Source: Rubrivivax sp. (GTDB lineage Bacteria > Pseudomonadota > Gammaproteobacteria > Burkholderiales > Burkholderiaceae_C). From it: a DNA stretch of 48,653 nt. The notes beneath the pieces are model-generated. The model was not told where the DNA came from and did no database searches. It saw only the letters and a program-made list of their open reading frames with translations. The position numbers were made by a program, and so were the translations under genes. This document shows, in pieces, positions 35,692 through 43,572 of the stretch (position 1 is its first letter; each line of letters starts with the position of its first letter). Location: positions 1 through 48,653 of the forward strand of contig JAUXRG010000017.1 of NCBI GenBank assembly GCA_030681795.1. The letters run 5' to 3'.

Positions 35692-35697
35692 GCCCGC

Positions 35698-36333
35698 ATG
35701 TTGGCGCGCTGGTCGACCTTTGCAGTCTGGGCCCTGGCGGCCGGGAGTGCGCTTTTCTGGGGCTTGAAGCTCTTCGTCAGCCCGCCGGCGGCGCCCGCGC
35801 ATGCGCAGGTGGCCGGGGCCGGCAACGCCGCCCGTGGCGACCTCACGCGGCTGCTGGGCGCGGAAGCACCGCCACCCGCAGCCGAACCTGCTGCGCCCGC
35901 CGATTCGCGCTTCCAGCTCATCGGCGTGGTCACGCCGCGCGCCGCGGCATCGGCCCGCGAAGGCCTGGCCCTCATCGCCGTGGACGGCAAACCGCCCAAG
36001 GCCTTTCGCGTGGGCGCCGTGGTCGAAGGCCAGACGGTGCTGAAAGCGGTGGCCGCCCGGGGTGCCACGCTGGGACCCCGCGAAGGTGCGGGCGCGCTGA
36101 CTCTGGCCCTCGCACCGCCGGCCGCCGCCGCGACCGGCGTGTTGCCGCCCCCGGGCGGGGCACGCGCGACGCCCACAGTGGCACCCCCGCTCGTGCCCCT
36201 GCAGGGGCCTGCGCTGGCGTCCCCGAACGCGCCGCCGGTCACGCCGACGATGGCACGGCGGGGCGCTCAGTCCATCGGGCAGGGCGAATCCGTGCAGCCC
36301 GGGCAGCCCCACGACAGGATGCAGACCCAGTAG
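35698..36333 (+). CDS. gspC: GspC-like type II secretion protein (short, no PDZ domain)
   Basis: This 211-residue protein has a membrane helix (about 7-27), a Pro/Ala linker, and a homology-region domain (FQLIGVVTPRAAAS, GLALIAVDGKPPKAFRVGAVV, TVLKAVAARGATLG) that in GspC contacts the secretin. A disordered Pro/Ala/Thr tail replaces the PDZ domain. It is transcribed away from gspG. In this lineage gspC is often divergent and short, sometimes annotated as protein N. It links inner platform and secretin. Confidence 0.87.
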   Translation: MLARWSTFAVWALAAGSALFWGLKLFVSPPAAPAHAQVAGAGNAARGDLTRLLGAEAPPPAAEPAAPADSRFQLIGVVTPRAAASAREGLALIAVDGKPPKAFRVGAVVEGQTVLKAVAARGATLGPREGAGALTLALAPPAAAATGVLPPPGGARATPTVAPPLVPLQGPALASPNAPPVTPTMARRGAQSIGQGESVQPGQPHDRMQTQ

Positions 36334-36378
36334 CGCACGGCATACCCGCCGGGCATACGCGCGGCACCGCCTTCGAGG

Positions 36379-37515
36379 TCAGTAGAGCGCGTCGCCGAAA
36401 GGCGGGGGTTCGGGTGCCGGCACCGCGAAGATTTCCAGCTCCTGATCGACCTCGGGGTCGGGCGTGAGAGGCAGCACGCCTTCGGGCCGCGTCGGCCCCG
36501 GATCTTCGCCTTCAGCCACATCGGTCAGCAGGGCCGCCGCGCTGCGCACCATGGGCCAGGCCAGCGTCGCGCCCGTGCCGTCGGTGCTCTGCATGCCGAG
36601 TTCGAGCAGCGCCGAGGCGCGAAAGAGGTTCAGTGCCTGGTCCAGGCCCAGGTGGCTGTGGCTGCGGCAGAACAGGCAGTAGTCGGTGACGGGCGGCGCG
36701 ATGCGCGCGGCCAGCATCAGCGCCGCACAGGCCGGTACGCCGTCGATCATGAGCAGATGGCGCTTGCTGGCGGCCATCAGCATCACGCCCACCATCACCG
36801 CGACTTCGAAGCCGCCGAAGGCCGCCAGCACTTCGACGGGCTCGACCACGCCGCGGTGGCGGCTCTGCGCGCCCTGCAGCACCCCCATCAGGTGGGCGAG
36901 TTCGTCGGGGTCCATATTCGGCCCGTTGACGACGAGGTCATGCACCGGGCTGTCGGTCATTCGCGACAGCACCAGGGCGGCACTTTCGTGCGCGCCCACG
37001 CCCACGCCGGCCAGCACGGTGGCATTGCCACGCAGCTTGTCGCCGATTTCCATGCCCGCGCGCATGCCGGCATGGGCTTGCTCCAGGCTCATGGCGGCGG
37101 CGACACGGGCATTGCGCGTGGCGTGCGCGATCTTGCGCATCAGCAGATGGTCGTGCGCCGCCAGGTTCTGCGCCACGCCGCAGTCGACCACGGTGAGCTC
37201 CAGGTGCTGGGCGCGGGCGAATACCGTCAGCGGCAGCTGGTGGGTCAGCAGCATGCGCACGGTGTCGTGGGTGGCGCGGCCCTGGGCGTCGCGCAAGCCC
37301 TCCACGGCCAGCCCGTGATCGGCCGCGAAGACCAGCAGCTGGGGGTGGCGAAAGCGCGGCTTGAGCGTGTTCTGCATCAGCCCCAGCCGGATGGCCAGGG
37401 GCTCCAGCTCGCCCAGGCTGCCCCCCACCTCGTTGCGGCGCAGCAGCTTTTCGCGCAACGCCTTTTCCAGCAGCGGGTTGCTGGTGGGCGTGACCAGGGA
37501 ACGGTTGGTGGCCAT
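36379..37515 (-). CDS. CobT-family protein with divergent active site
   Basis: This 378-residue protein matches the nicotinate-nucleotide:dimethylbenzimidazole phosphoribosyltransferase fold (FAADHGLAVEGL at 63-74; MRAGMEIGDK; AAFGGFEVAVMVGVM). Key motifs differ. The GEGTGA-type segment with the catalytic glutamate reads TDGTGA, so Asp312 stands in its place. The GEMGIGNTT-type loop reads AGVGVGAHES, and the usual HRSAEPGH reads CRSHSHLG. No other cobalamin gene is in the window. It may be a CobT paralogue with changed chemistry rather than the lower-ligand enzyme. It follows ilvA by 23 bp on the same strand. Confidence 0.78.
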   Translation of the reverse strand: MATNRSLVTPTSNPLLEKALREKLLRRNEVGGSLGELEPLAIRLGLMQNTLKPRFRHPQLLVFAADHGLAVEGLRDAQGRATHDTVRMLLTHQLPLTVFARAQHLELTVVDCGVAQNLAAHDHLLMRKIAHATRNARVAAAMSLEQAHAGMRAGMEIGDKLRGNATVLAGVGVGAHESAALVLSRMTDSPVHDLVVNGPNMDPDELAHLMGVLQGAQSRHRGVVEPVEVLAAFGGFEVAVMVGVMLMAASKRHLLMIDGVPACAALMLAARIAPPVTDYCLFCRSHSHLGLDQALNLFRASALLELGMQSTDGTGATLAWPMVRSAAALLTDVAEGEDPGPTRPEGVLPLTPDPEVDQELEIFAVPAPEPPPFGDALY

Positions 37516-37538
37516 GGCGCACGAGTGTAGCGAGCGCG

Positions 37539-39116
37539 CTAGGTCAGGAACAGGCGGGCCACCGGGTTGCGAGTTTCATCGACGAAGGGGTAGGCGACGG
37601 TGCGCAGGAAGTCGTCGAACGCCGGCTCATCGCCGGGTGGCACCTGCAGCCCGACCAGGATGCGGCCGTAGTCGGCGCCCTGGTTGCGGTAATGGAACAG
37701 GCTGATATTCCAGCCCGGGTGCATGGCCGCGAGGAAGCGCATCAGCGCGCCCGGGCGCTCGGGAAATTCGAAGCGGAACAGCCGCTCGTCGCGCGCCAGC
37801 TCGCTGCGGCCGCCGACCATGTGGCGCACATGCTCCTTGGTCAGCTCGTCGTCGGTGAGGTCGAGGGTGGCGTAGCCCTGCTTGCCGAAGTGCCGGGCAA
37901 TGCGCCCGGCCTCATCGCGGCGCTGGATGCTCAGGCCGACGAAGACATGCGCCACGCGCTCGTCGGAGATGCGGTAGTTGAACTCGGTGACCGAGCGCGG
38001 GCCGATGAGTTCGCAGAAATGCTTGAACGAGCCGCGCGCCTCGGGGATGGTCACGGCAAACAAGGCTTCGCGTTGTTCACCGAACTCGGCCCGCTCGGCG
38101 ACGAAGCGCAGGCGGTCGAAATTCATATTCGCGCCGCAGGTGATGGCCACCAGCGTATGCCCCTTGAGCTTGTGCGTGGCCACGTACTGCTTGATGGCGG
38201 CCACCCCCAGCGCACCCGCGGGCTCGAGGATGCTGCGCGTGTCCTGGAAGACGTCCTTGATCGCCGCGCACACCGCGTCGGTGTCGACGACCACGAAGTC
38301 ATCCACCAGCGAGCGCGTCACGCGGAAGGTCTCCTCGCCCACCTGCTTGACGGCGGTGCCGTCGGAGAACAGCCCCACGTCGGCGAGCTGGACGCGCCGG
38401 CCGCGCTGCACCGAACGCAGCATGGCGTCGGAATCGACCGTCTGCACGCCGATCACGCGCACCTCGGGCCGCACCGCCTTGATGTAGGCCGCCACGCCCG
38501 AGACCAGGCCGCCGCCGCCGATGGCCACGAATACCGCGTCCAGCGGGCCCTGGTGCTGGCGCAGGATCTCCATGGCCACCGTCCCCTGGCCGGCAATCAC
38601 GTCGGGGTCGTCGAAGGGGTGGACAAAAGTCAGGCCCTGCTGCTGCTGCAGTTCGACGGCATGGGCATGGGCGTCGGAGTAGCTGTCGCCCTGCAGCACG
38701 ACTTCCGCGCCCCGGGCGTGCACGGCGTCGATCTTCAGGCGCGGCGTGGTCACCGGCATCACGACGACGGCCCGGCAGCCCAGGCGCTTGGCCGCCAGCG
38801 CCACGCCCTGGGCGTGGTTGCCGGCCGAAGCGCAGATCACGCCCCGTGCCAGGGTCTGGGCGTCCAGATGGACCATCTTGTTATAGGCGCCGCGCAGCTT
38901 GAAGCTGAACACCGGCTGCTGGTCCTCGCGCTTGAGCAGCACCTGGTTGCCCAGGCGACGCGAAAGTTCGCGCGCAGGGTCCAGCGCCGTCTCGCGCGCC
39001 ACGTCGTAAACGCGGGCAGTGAGGATGCGCTTGAGGTATTGGGCAGCGATGCGCTGCCCTTTGGGGGTCACGGCGCGCGCGGGCGGCGCCGATGTCGAAC
39101 GGGGGCCAGCGGGCAT
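37539..39116 (-). CDS. ilvA: Threonine ammonia-lyase, biosynthetic
   Basis: This 525-residue PLP enzyme has the catalytic lysine in SFKLRGAYNKM (Lys73), the SAGNHAQG substrate loop and the GGGGLVSG phosphate-binding loop. The C-terminal regulatory part (about 335-525) contains two ACT-like repeats (EARGSFKHFCELIG; FPERPGALMRFLAAMHPGW). It converts threonine to 2-oxobutanoate, the committed step to isoleucine, and the tandem ACT repeats indicate isoleucine inhibition. The ATG at 39116 was chosen; the open upstream extension is non-family. It is followed by the CobT-like gene. Confidence 0.96.
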   Translation of the reverse strand: MPAGPRSTSAPPARAVTPKGQRIAAQYLKRILTARVYDVARETALDPARELSRRLGNQVLLKREDQQPVFSFKLRGAYNKMVHLDAQTLARGVICASAGNHAQGVALAAKRLGCRAVVVMPVTTPRLKIDAVHARGAEVVLQGDSYSDAHAHAVELQQQQGLTFVHPFDDPDVIAGQGTVAMEILRQHQGPLDAVFVAIGGGGLVSGVAAYIKAVRPEVRVIGVQTVDSDAMLRSVQRGRRVQLADVGLFSDGTAVKQVGEETFRVTRSLVDDFVVVDTDAVCAAIKDVFQDTRSILEPAGALGVAAIKQYVATHKLKGHTLVAITCGANMNFDRLRFVAERAEFGEQREALFAVTIPEARGSFKHFCELIGPRSVTEFNYRISDERVAHVFVGLSIQRRDEAGRIARHFGKQGYATLDLTDDELTKEHVRHMVGGRSELARDERLFRFEFPERPGALMRFLAAMHPGWNISLFHYRNQGADYGRILVGLQVPPGDEPAFDDFLRTVAYPFVDETRNPVARLFLT

Positions 39117-39145
39117 CGTGCGGTGCGAGGCAAAGAGGGCGCGCG

Positions 39146-39151
39146 ATGATA
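39146..39151 (-). promoter_or_regulatory. Candidate -10 box for ilvA
   Basis: The minus strand reads TATCAT, five of six consensus positions, 29 nt before the ilvA ATG. Confidence 0.4.
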
Positions 39152-39212
39152 CGGCAGGCCCCGGTCGGAGCCCGGCCTCTTGAGCGCACAAGCCATGAGC
39201 GCGCAAGAAAAT

Positions 39213-39310
39213 GGCCCGGAACCTTGGGGGCACCGGGCCGAATCCACCATTGATAGAGGTGGAGGAGACAATCGACGGGCGGCGCTCGACGAGCGATCGC
39301 CCACCGGGCC
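39213..39310. ncRNA. Candidate structured element between ilvA and osmC
   Basis: GGCCCGG (39213-39219) can pair with CCGGGCC at 39233-39239 or with an identical CCGGGCC at 39304-39310. The long-range choice encloses two further hairpins: CCACC/GGTGG (39244-39262), and GGGCG/CGCCC around GCTC/GAGC (39277-39302). This is a three-way-junction-like arrangement with mutually exclusive outer helices. It matches no RNA family I recognise. The strand is undetermined. Confidence 0.3.
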
Positions 39311-39420
39311 AGTCTACCACCCGAATGTTGCGCTGCAATATGCTCGGGCAGCGCCGATCTAGACCGACCCCTCGAAATCACGACCCCCGAACGAACGCTC
39401 GCTGAAGGAGCACGCGCACC

Positions 39421-39843
39421 ATGGAATGCACCATCAACTGGATGCCGGCCACCGGCATGGGTTTCGTCGCCGAGACCGGCAGCGGCCACTTCCTGACGAT
39501 GGACGCCGCGCCCGAAGGCGGCGGCCGCAACCTCGCACCGCGGCCGATGGAAACGCTGCTCGCCGGCGCCGGCGGCTGCACGGCCTACGACGTGGTGTTG
39601 ATCCTCAAGCGCGGCCACCACGATGTGCGCGGCTGCCGGGTCAGGCTCACGGCCGAGCGCGCCGAGCGCGACCCCAAGGTCTTCACCCGCATCGCGATGC
39701 ACTTCGTGGTCAGCGGGCGCGACCTGCCCCCTGCCGCCGTCGAACGCGCCATCGCGCTTTCGCACGAGCGCTACTGCTCGGCGAGCGTGATGCTGGGCAA
39801 GACCGCCGAGATCAGCACCAGCTTCGAGCTCGTCGAAGGCTGA
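39421..39843 (+). CDS. OsmC-family redox protein
   Basis: This 140-residue protein has the OsmC/Ohr fold: PMETLLAGAGGCTAYDVVLIL with the first cysteine (Cys53) and HERYCSASVMLGKTAEI with the second (Cys119). The pair fits thiol-dependent (hydro)peroxide reduction. The family branch resembles the YhfA-type OsmC proteins. An AGGAG lies 11 nt before the ATG. It is convergent to coq7, with only 6 bp between stops, so no terminator separates them. Confidence 0.88.
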   Translation: MECTINWMPATGMGFVAETGSGHFLTMDAAPEGGGRNLAPRPMETLLAGAGGCTAYDVVLILKRGHHDVRGCRVRLTAERAERDPKVFTRIAMHFVVSGRDLPPAAVERAIALSHERYCSASVMLGKTAEISTSFELVEG

Positions 39844-39849
39844 AGAGCG

Positions 39850-40476
39850 TCAGATCCGGTGCGCGGTGGTCGTCATGACCTTCGCGGCGCCTCGCATCAG
39901 CCAGCGCACGGGCGCCGGCAACGCCGCCGCGCCGGCGGCGCTGGCCTGGTCGGCGTGACGCCGTTCGTCCGCCTTCATGACCTCGACGATGGCGCGCGAG
40001 CGCGCGTCGCCCTGCGGCAGGCGGTCGAGGTGGCTGGCCAGGTGCTGCTCGACTTGGCGCTCGGTCTCGACGACAAAGCCCAGGCTGAGCGGGTCGCCCA
40101 GCCGCCCGGCCAGCATGCCGACGCCGAAGGCGCCGGCATACCAAAGCGGATTGAGCCAGCTCGTGCGGTCGCCGAGTTCGTCCAGGCGCTGCTGCGTCCA
40201 GGCCAGGTGGTCGGTCTCCTCGCGCGCGGCCTGCGCCATCTGGCTGCGCAACTCGGGCGTTCGGGCGGTCAGCGCCTGGGCCTGGTACAAGGCCTGGGCG
40301 CAGACCTCGCCGACATGGTTCACCCGCATCAAGGCGCCCGCCAACGCGCGCTCCGGCGGGTCCAGGCCATCCGCGGCGGGCGGCCCGGCCGGGTTCGGGC
40401 GGGCCGCGTACACGGCCCCGGCGACGGTGCGCAAGGCGTTGTCGAGGCTGACGATGAGGCGGTCGACGGCGTCCAT
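39850..40476 (-). CDS. coq7: 3-demethoxyubiquinol 3-hydroxylase Coq7
   Basis: This 208-residue ferritin-like di-iron monooxygenase has metal ligands in NHVGEVCAQ (Glu57), EETDH (Glu87, His90) and [11 protein letters not shown] near the C-terminus. It catalyses the C6 hydroxylation in ubiquinone synthesis, the oxygen-dependent role filled by UbiF in E. coli. The ATG at 40476 gives the family N-terminus ([16 protein letters not shown]). Confidence 0.95.
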   Translation of the reverse strand: MDAVDRLIVSLDNALRTVAGAVYAARPNPAGPPAADGLDPPERALAGALMRVNHVGEVCAQALYQAQALTARTPELRSQMAQAAREETDHLAWTQQRLDELGDRTSWLNPLWYAGAFGVGMLAGRLGDPLSLGFVVETERQVEQHLASHLDRLPQGDARSRAIVEVMKADERRHADQASAAGAAALPAPVRWLMRGAAKVMTTTAHRI

Positions 40477-40568
40477 GGCGGCCAAGCATAGCCGAACCAT
40501 CGTGGTGCGCTGCGGACCGAGCCACGTTGTTGCCAGGCAACAGCCACGGGCGATTTGAAGGGCAAGCC

Positions 40569-40598
40569 TTGGCAATCCAGTGAGCGGTCTGGTGCAAT
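40569..40598 (+). promoter_or_regulatory. Candidate porin promoter
   Basis: TTGGCA (40569-40574) and TGCAAT (40593-40598) are 18 bp apart, about 95 nt before the porin ATG, giving a long leader with AGGAG at 40679-40683. An inverted repeat GTTGC-CAG-GCAAC lies upstream at 40529-40541. Confidence 0.35.
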
Positions 40599-40692
40599 AC
40601 GGCAACTTCCGCTGAGGATGTTGGCCTGATCAGCCCCTCGCCGGGCAGCCTCCCAGATCGGGACCTCTTGTTCAACCTAGGAGATCGTTGCA

Positions 40693-41715
40693 ATGAAGAA
40701 ATCTCTGCTCGCCCTGGCCGCGCTGACCGCGTTTGCAGGTGTGGCTTCCGCTCAATCGTCGGTAACCCTCTTCGGCATCGTTGACCTCTCGGTCAACAGC
40801 GTGAAAAACGGCTCCGTCACGCAAAAGCTCATGAGTTCCAACCAGCTCAACAGCAACCGCCTTGGCTTCCGCGGTGTGGAAGACCTCGGCGGTGGCATGA
40901 AGGCCGGCTTCTGGATCGAAGGCGGCATGGACAATGACACCGGCGGCACGGGCCAGACTTGGCAGCGCCGTTCCACGGTCAGCCTGATGGGCGGTTTCGG
41001 TGAAATCCGCTTGGGCCGCGATTACACCGCCACGTTCTGGAACTACACCTTCTTCGATCCGTTCGGCACCAACGGTCTGGGCAACGTGCTGAATACGGTT
41101 TCGACGCTGAGTTCCGGCGCGACGACCCTGGTTCGTGCCAACAACACCGTCAGCTACTTCCTGCCGGCCATGGGTGGCCTGTACGGTCAGCTGCAGGTGG
41201 CTGCGGGCGAGGGCATCGCGGGCAACAAGTACCTGGGTGGCCGCATCGGCTACGCTGCGGGCCCGCTGAACGTGGCTGGAGCCTGGGGCAAGACCGAGAA
41301 GGACGGCGCCATGATCGACGACTACACCGATATGAACTTCGGTGCGTCGTACAACATGGGCTTCATGACCCTGATGGGCCAGTACTCCAAGCGCGAATAC
41401 TCGACCCGGGATTCGAAGTCGATGCTGCTCGGTATGACGGTGCCCATGGGCAGCGGTACGCTGAAGGCTTCTTACGTGAAGTCCAGCGGCACTTCGGTCG
41501 CGTTGACGCCGGATCTGTATGACGCCACCCAGATCGCCATCGGCTATCAGTACGACCTGTCCAAGCGCACGGCGCTGTACGGCACGTACTCGCGGGTCAA
41601 CAACGACGGCAATGCCGTCACGGGTGCCAAGTTCACCGTGGGTTCGGGCGTGCCCATGACCATTGGCGGCGAGACCTCCAGCGGCTACAACGTCGGTATT
41701 CGCCACTCGTTCTGA
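40693..41715 (+). CDS. Gram-negative outer-membrane porin (trimeric, betaproteobacterial type)
   Basis: This 340-residue protein has signal peptide MKKSLLALAALTAFAGVASA and then QSSVTLFGIVDLSV, the classic start of Burkholderiales porins. It contains NRLGFRGVEDLGGGMKAGFW and the RRSTVSLMGGFGEIRLGRDY loop, and ends in the aromatic C-terminal motif NVGIRHSF recognised by the Bam machinery. It allows diffusion of small hydrophilic solutes. Its base composition is noticeably less GC-rich than that of its neighbours, with codon choice typical of a highly expressed gene. Strong ribosome site and terminator agree with high expression. Confidence 0.95.
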   Translation: MKKSLLALAALTAFAGVASAQSSVTLFGIVDLSVNSVKNGSVTQKLMSSNQLNSNRLGFRGVEDLGGGMKAGFWIEGGMDNDTGGTGQTWQRRSTVSLMGGFGEIRLGRDYTATFWNYTFFDPFGTNGLGNVLNTVSTLSSGATTLVRANNTVSYFLPAMGGLYGQLQVAAGEGIAGNKYLGGRIGYAAGPLNVAGAWGKTEKDGAMIDDYTDMNFGASYNMGFMTLMGQYSKREYSTRDSKSMLLGMTVPMGSGTLKASYVKSSGTSVALTPDLYDATQIAIGYQYDLSKRTALYGTYSRVNNDGNAVTGAKFTVGSGVPMTIGGETSSGYNVGIRHSF

Positions 41716-41720
41716 TCGCC

Positions 41721-41742
41721 AGGCGCCTGCTTGCAGGCGCCT
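41721..41742 (+). terminator. First hairpin after the porin gene
   Basis: AGGCGCCTGC-TT-GCAGGCGCCT is a perfect palindrome 5 bp after the porin stop, without a T-tract. It probably protects the 3' end. Confidence 0.6.
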
Positions 41743-41757
41743 CGTGCAGTCTCAGGA

Positions 41758-41785
41758 ATGGCCGCCTCCGGGCGGCCATTTTTTT
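41758..41785 (+). terminator. Rho-independent terminator of the porin gene
   Basis: ATGGCCGCC / GGCGGCCAT is a 9-bp stem with a TCCG tetraloop, followed by seven T. This is the clearest intrinsic terminator in the window. Confidence 0.93.
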
Positions 41786-41831
41786 GATATGCCGCCTTGG
41801 CGCCCTTGTCGCCACGGCCTGAGAGACCCCG

Positions 41832-42557
41832 ATGCTCCCTGCCGCTCTGGCCTGTTGTTTCGCCGCTGCGCTGCTGTCCGGCTGTGCCAGCCCGGACCGC
41901 CATGCCCCGCCAGGCCCTGCCGACGCGTTGGCCGCGACACCCGGCGAATGGCACGCCGTGCCCTTGCCCGGCAAGGCGCACACGCGCTATTCATGGGCGC
42001 ACAAGGAAGGCCGCAGCGCGCTGCTGGCCCAGTCCGCTCGCTCGGCCAGCATGTTCCGCCGGCATGTGCAGGTGGAGCCCCAGGCCCTGCGCGACGTGAG
42101 TTTTTCCTGGTGGGTGCAGGACCTGATCAAGGATGCGAATGTGGCCGACGCCGACCACGCCGACGCCCCGGCGCGCGTGCTCTTCGGCTTTGCCGGCGAC
42201 GTCGCCCGGCTGCCCATGCGCACCCGTGTGCTGTTCGAGCTGGCCGAGGCACTCACCGGCGAAAAGCCGCCCTACGCCACGCTGGTCTACGTCTGGGATG
42301 CGCAAGCGCCGGTGGGCAGCGTCATCGTCAATGCGCGCAGCGACCGCATCCGCAAGATCGTGGTCGACTCGGGGCCCGGGCAGTTGCGCCGCTGGCGTGA
42401 ACACCGGCGCGACCTGGCCGCCGACTTCCTCCTCGCATTCGGCGAGGCGCCGGGCGCCCTGACCTCCATCGCCGTGATGACCGACAGCGACAACACCCGT
42501 TCGAACGCCACCTCCTGGTACGGCCCGGTGGCATTGCATCCCCGCGCCCAACCCTAG
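41832..42557 (+). CDS. DUF3047 lipoprotein
   Basis: This 241-residue protein has a lipoprotein signal (LLSGCASPDR; lipidated Cys19). The mature domain matches DUF3047 (SFSWWVQDLIKDANVADADH, RVLFGFAGDVARLP, YATLVYVWDAQAPVGSV, DRIRKIVVDSGPGQLRRW). Function of the family is unknown; position and lipidation place it in the periplasm. It starts 46 bp after the porin terminator and ends 20 bp before the dppB-type permease gene, so it may belong to the ABC transporter operon. Confidence 0.85.
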   Translation: MLPAALACCFAAALLSGCASPDRHAPPGPADALAATPGEWHAVPLPGKAHTRYSWAHKEGRSALLAQSARSASMFRRHVQVEPQALRDVSFSWWVQDLIKDANVADADHADAPARVLFGFAGDVARLPMRTRVLFELAEALTGEKPPYATLVYVWDAQAPVGSVIVNARSDRIRKIVVDSGPGQLRRWREHRRDLAADFLLAFGEAPGALTSIAVMTDSDNTRSNATSWYGPVALHPRAQP

Positions 42558-42577
42558 ACCGCTGCGACCCCGGCCCG

Positions 42578-43561
42578 ATGCTCGCTTTCATACTCCGCCG
42601 TCTGATGCAGGCCGTGATCGTGATGCTCACGGTGGCGTTCATCGCCTTCATGCTCTTCCAGTACGTCGGCGACCCGGTCACCAGCCTGCTGGGCCAGGAC
42701 GCCACGCAAGAGCAACGCGTGCAACTGCGCAAGGATCTGGGGCTGGACCAACCGTTCCCGGTGCAGTTTGCCAACTTCGTGGGCAATGCCGTGCAGGGTG
42801 AGTTCGGCCTCAGTTTGCGCCAGGGGCGCAAGGTCTCGGCGCTGATTGCCGAGCGCTTCCCGGCCACACTGGAACTCGCGCTGGCCGCCGCCTTCATCGC
42901 CCTGGCGGTGGGCTTGCCACTGGGCGTCTATGCCGCGCTGCGGCGCGGGGGCTTCGGCTCGCAGCTGGTGATGACGCTGTCACTGCTGGGTGTCTCGCTG
43001 CCCACCTTCCTCATCGGCATCCTGTTGATCCTGTTCTTCTCGGTCACGCTCAAATGGCTGCCGAGTTTCGGGCGCGGCGACACCGTGAGCTTCGGCGACT
43101 GGAGCACGGGCCTGCTCACCGTGGACGGCTGGCGACACCTGGTGCTGCCGGCCATCACGCTGTCGGTATTCCAGCTCGCGCTCATCCTGCGTCTGGTGCG
43201 CTCGGAAATGCTCGAGGTGCTGCGCACCGACTACGTGAAGTTCGCCCGCGCGCGCGGCCTCCAGGACAGCGCCGTCTATTTCGGCCACGCCCTGAAGAAC
43301 ACGCTGGTGCCTGTCATCACCATCACGGGCCTGCAGCTCGGCGCGCTCATCGCCTTCGCCATCATCACCGAGACGGTGTTCCAGTGGCCCGGCATGGGCT
43401 TCCTGTTCATCCAGGCGGTGCAGTTCGCCGATGTGCCGGTGATGGCGGCGTACCTGTGCCTGATCGCGCTCATCTTCGTCATCGTCAATCTGGTCGTCGA
43501 TCTCTTGTACTTCGCGGTGGACCCGCGGCTGCGCATCGAACGCCCGGCCGGCGGACATTGA
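42578..43561 (+). CDS. Dipeptide/oligopeptide ABC transporter permease (DppB type)
   Basis: This 327-residue protein starts MLAFILRRLMQAVIVMLTVAF. It has six membrane helices and the binding-protein-dependent EAA-like loop (RTDYVKFARARGLQDSAVYF). Together with the next permease it forms the peptide channel. The family is certain; the substrate is not. Confidence 0.92.
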   Translation: MLAFILRRLMQAVIVMLTVAFIAFMLFQYVGDPVTSLLGQDATQEQRVQLRKDLGLDQPFPVQFANFVGNAVQGEFGLSLRQGRKVSALIAERFPATLELALAAAFIALAVGLPLGVYAALRRGGFGSQLVMTLSLLGVSLPTFLIGILLILFFSVTLKWLPSFGRGDTVSFGDWSTGLLTVDGWRHLVLPAITLSVFQLALILRLVRSEMLEVLRTDYVKFARARGLQDSAVYFGHALKNTLVPVITITGLQLGALIAFAIITETVFQWPGMGFLFIQAVQFADVPVMAAYLCLIALIFVIVNLVVDLLYFAVDPRLRIERPAGGH

Positions 43562-43572
43562 GGCTCCCCCCC

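Noticed and set aside
39180..39405. Short open frames of about 60 codons in the ilvA-osmC gap
   Set aside because: No ribosome site, no hydrophobic core or motif, and the DNA is better explained by palindromic structure.
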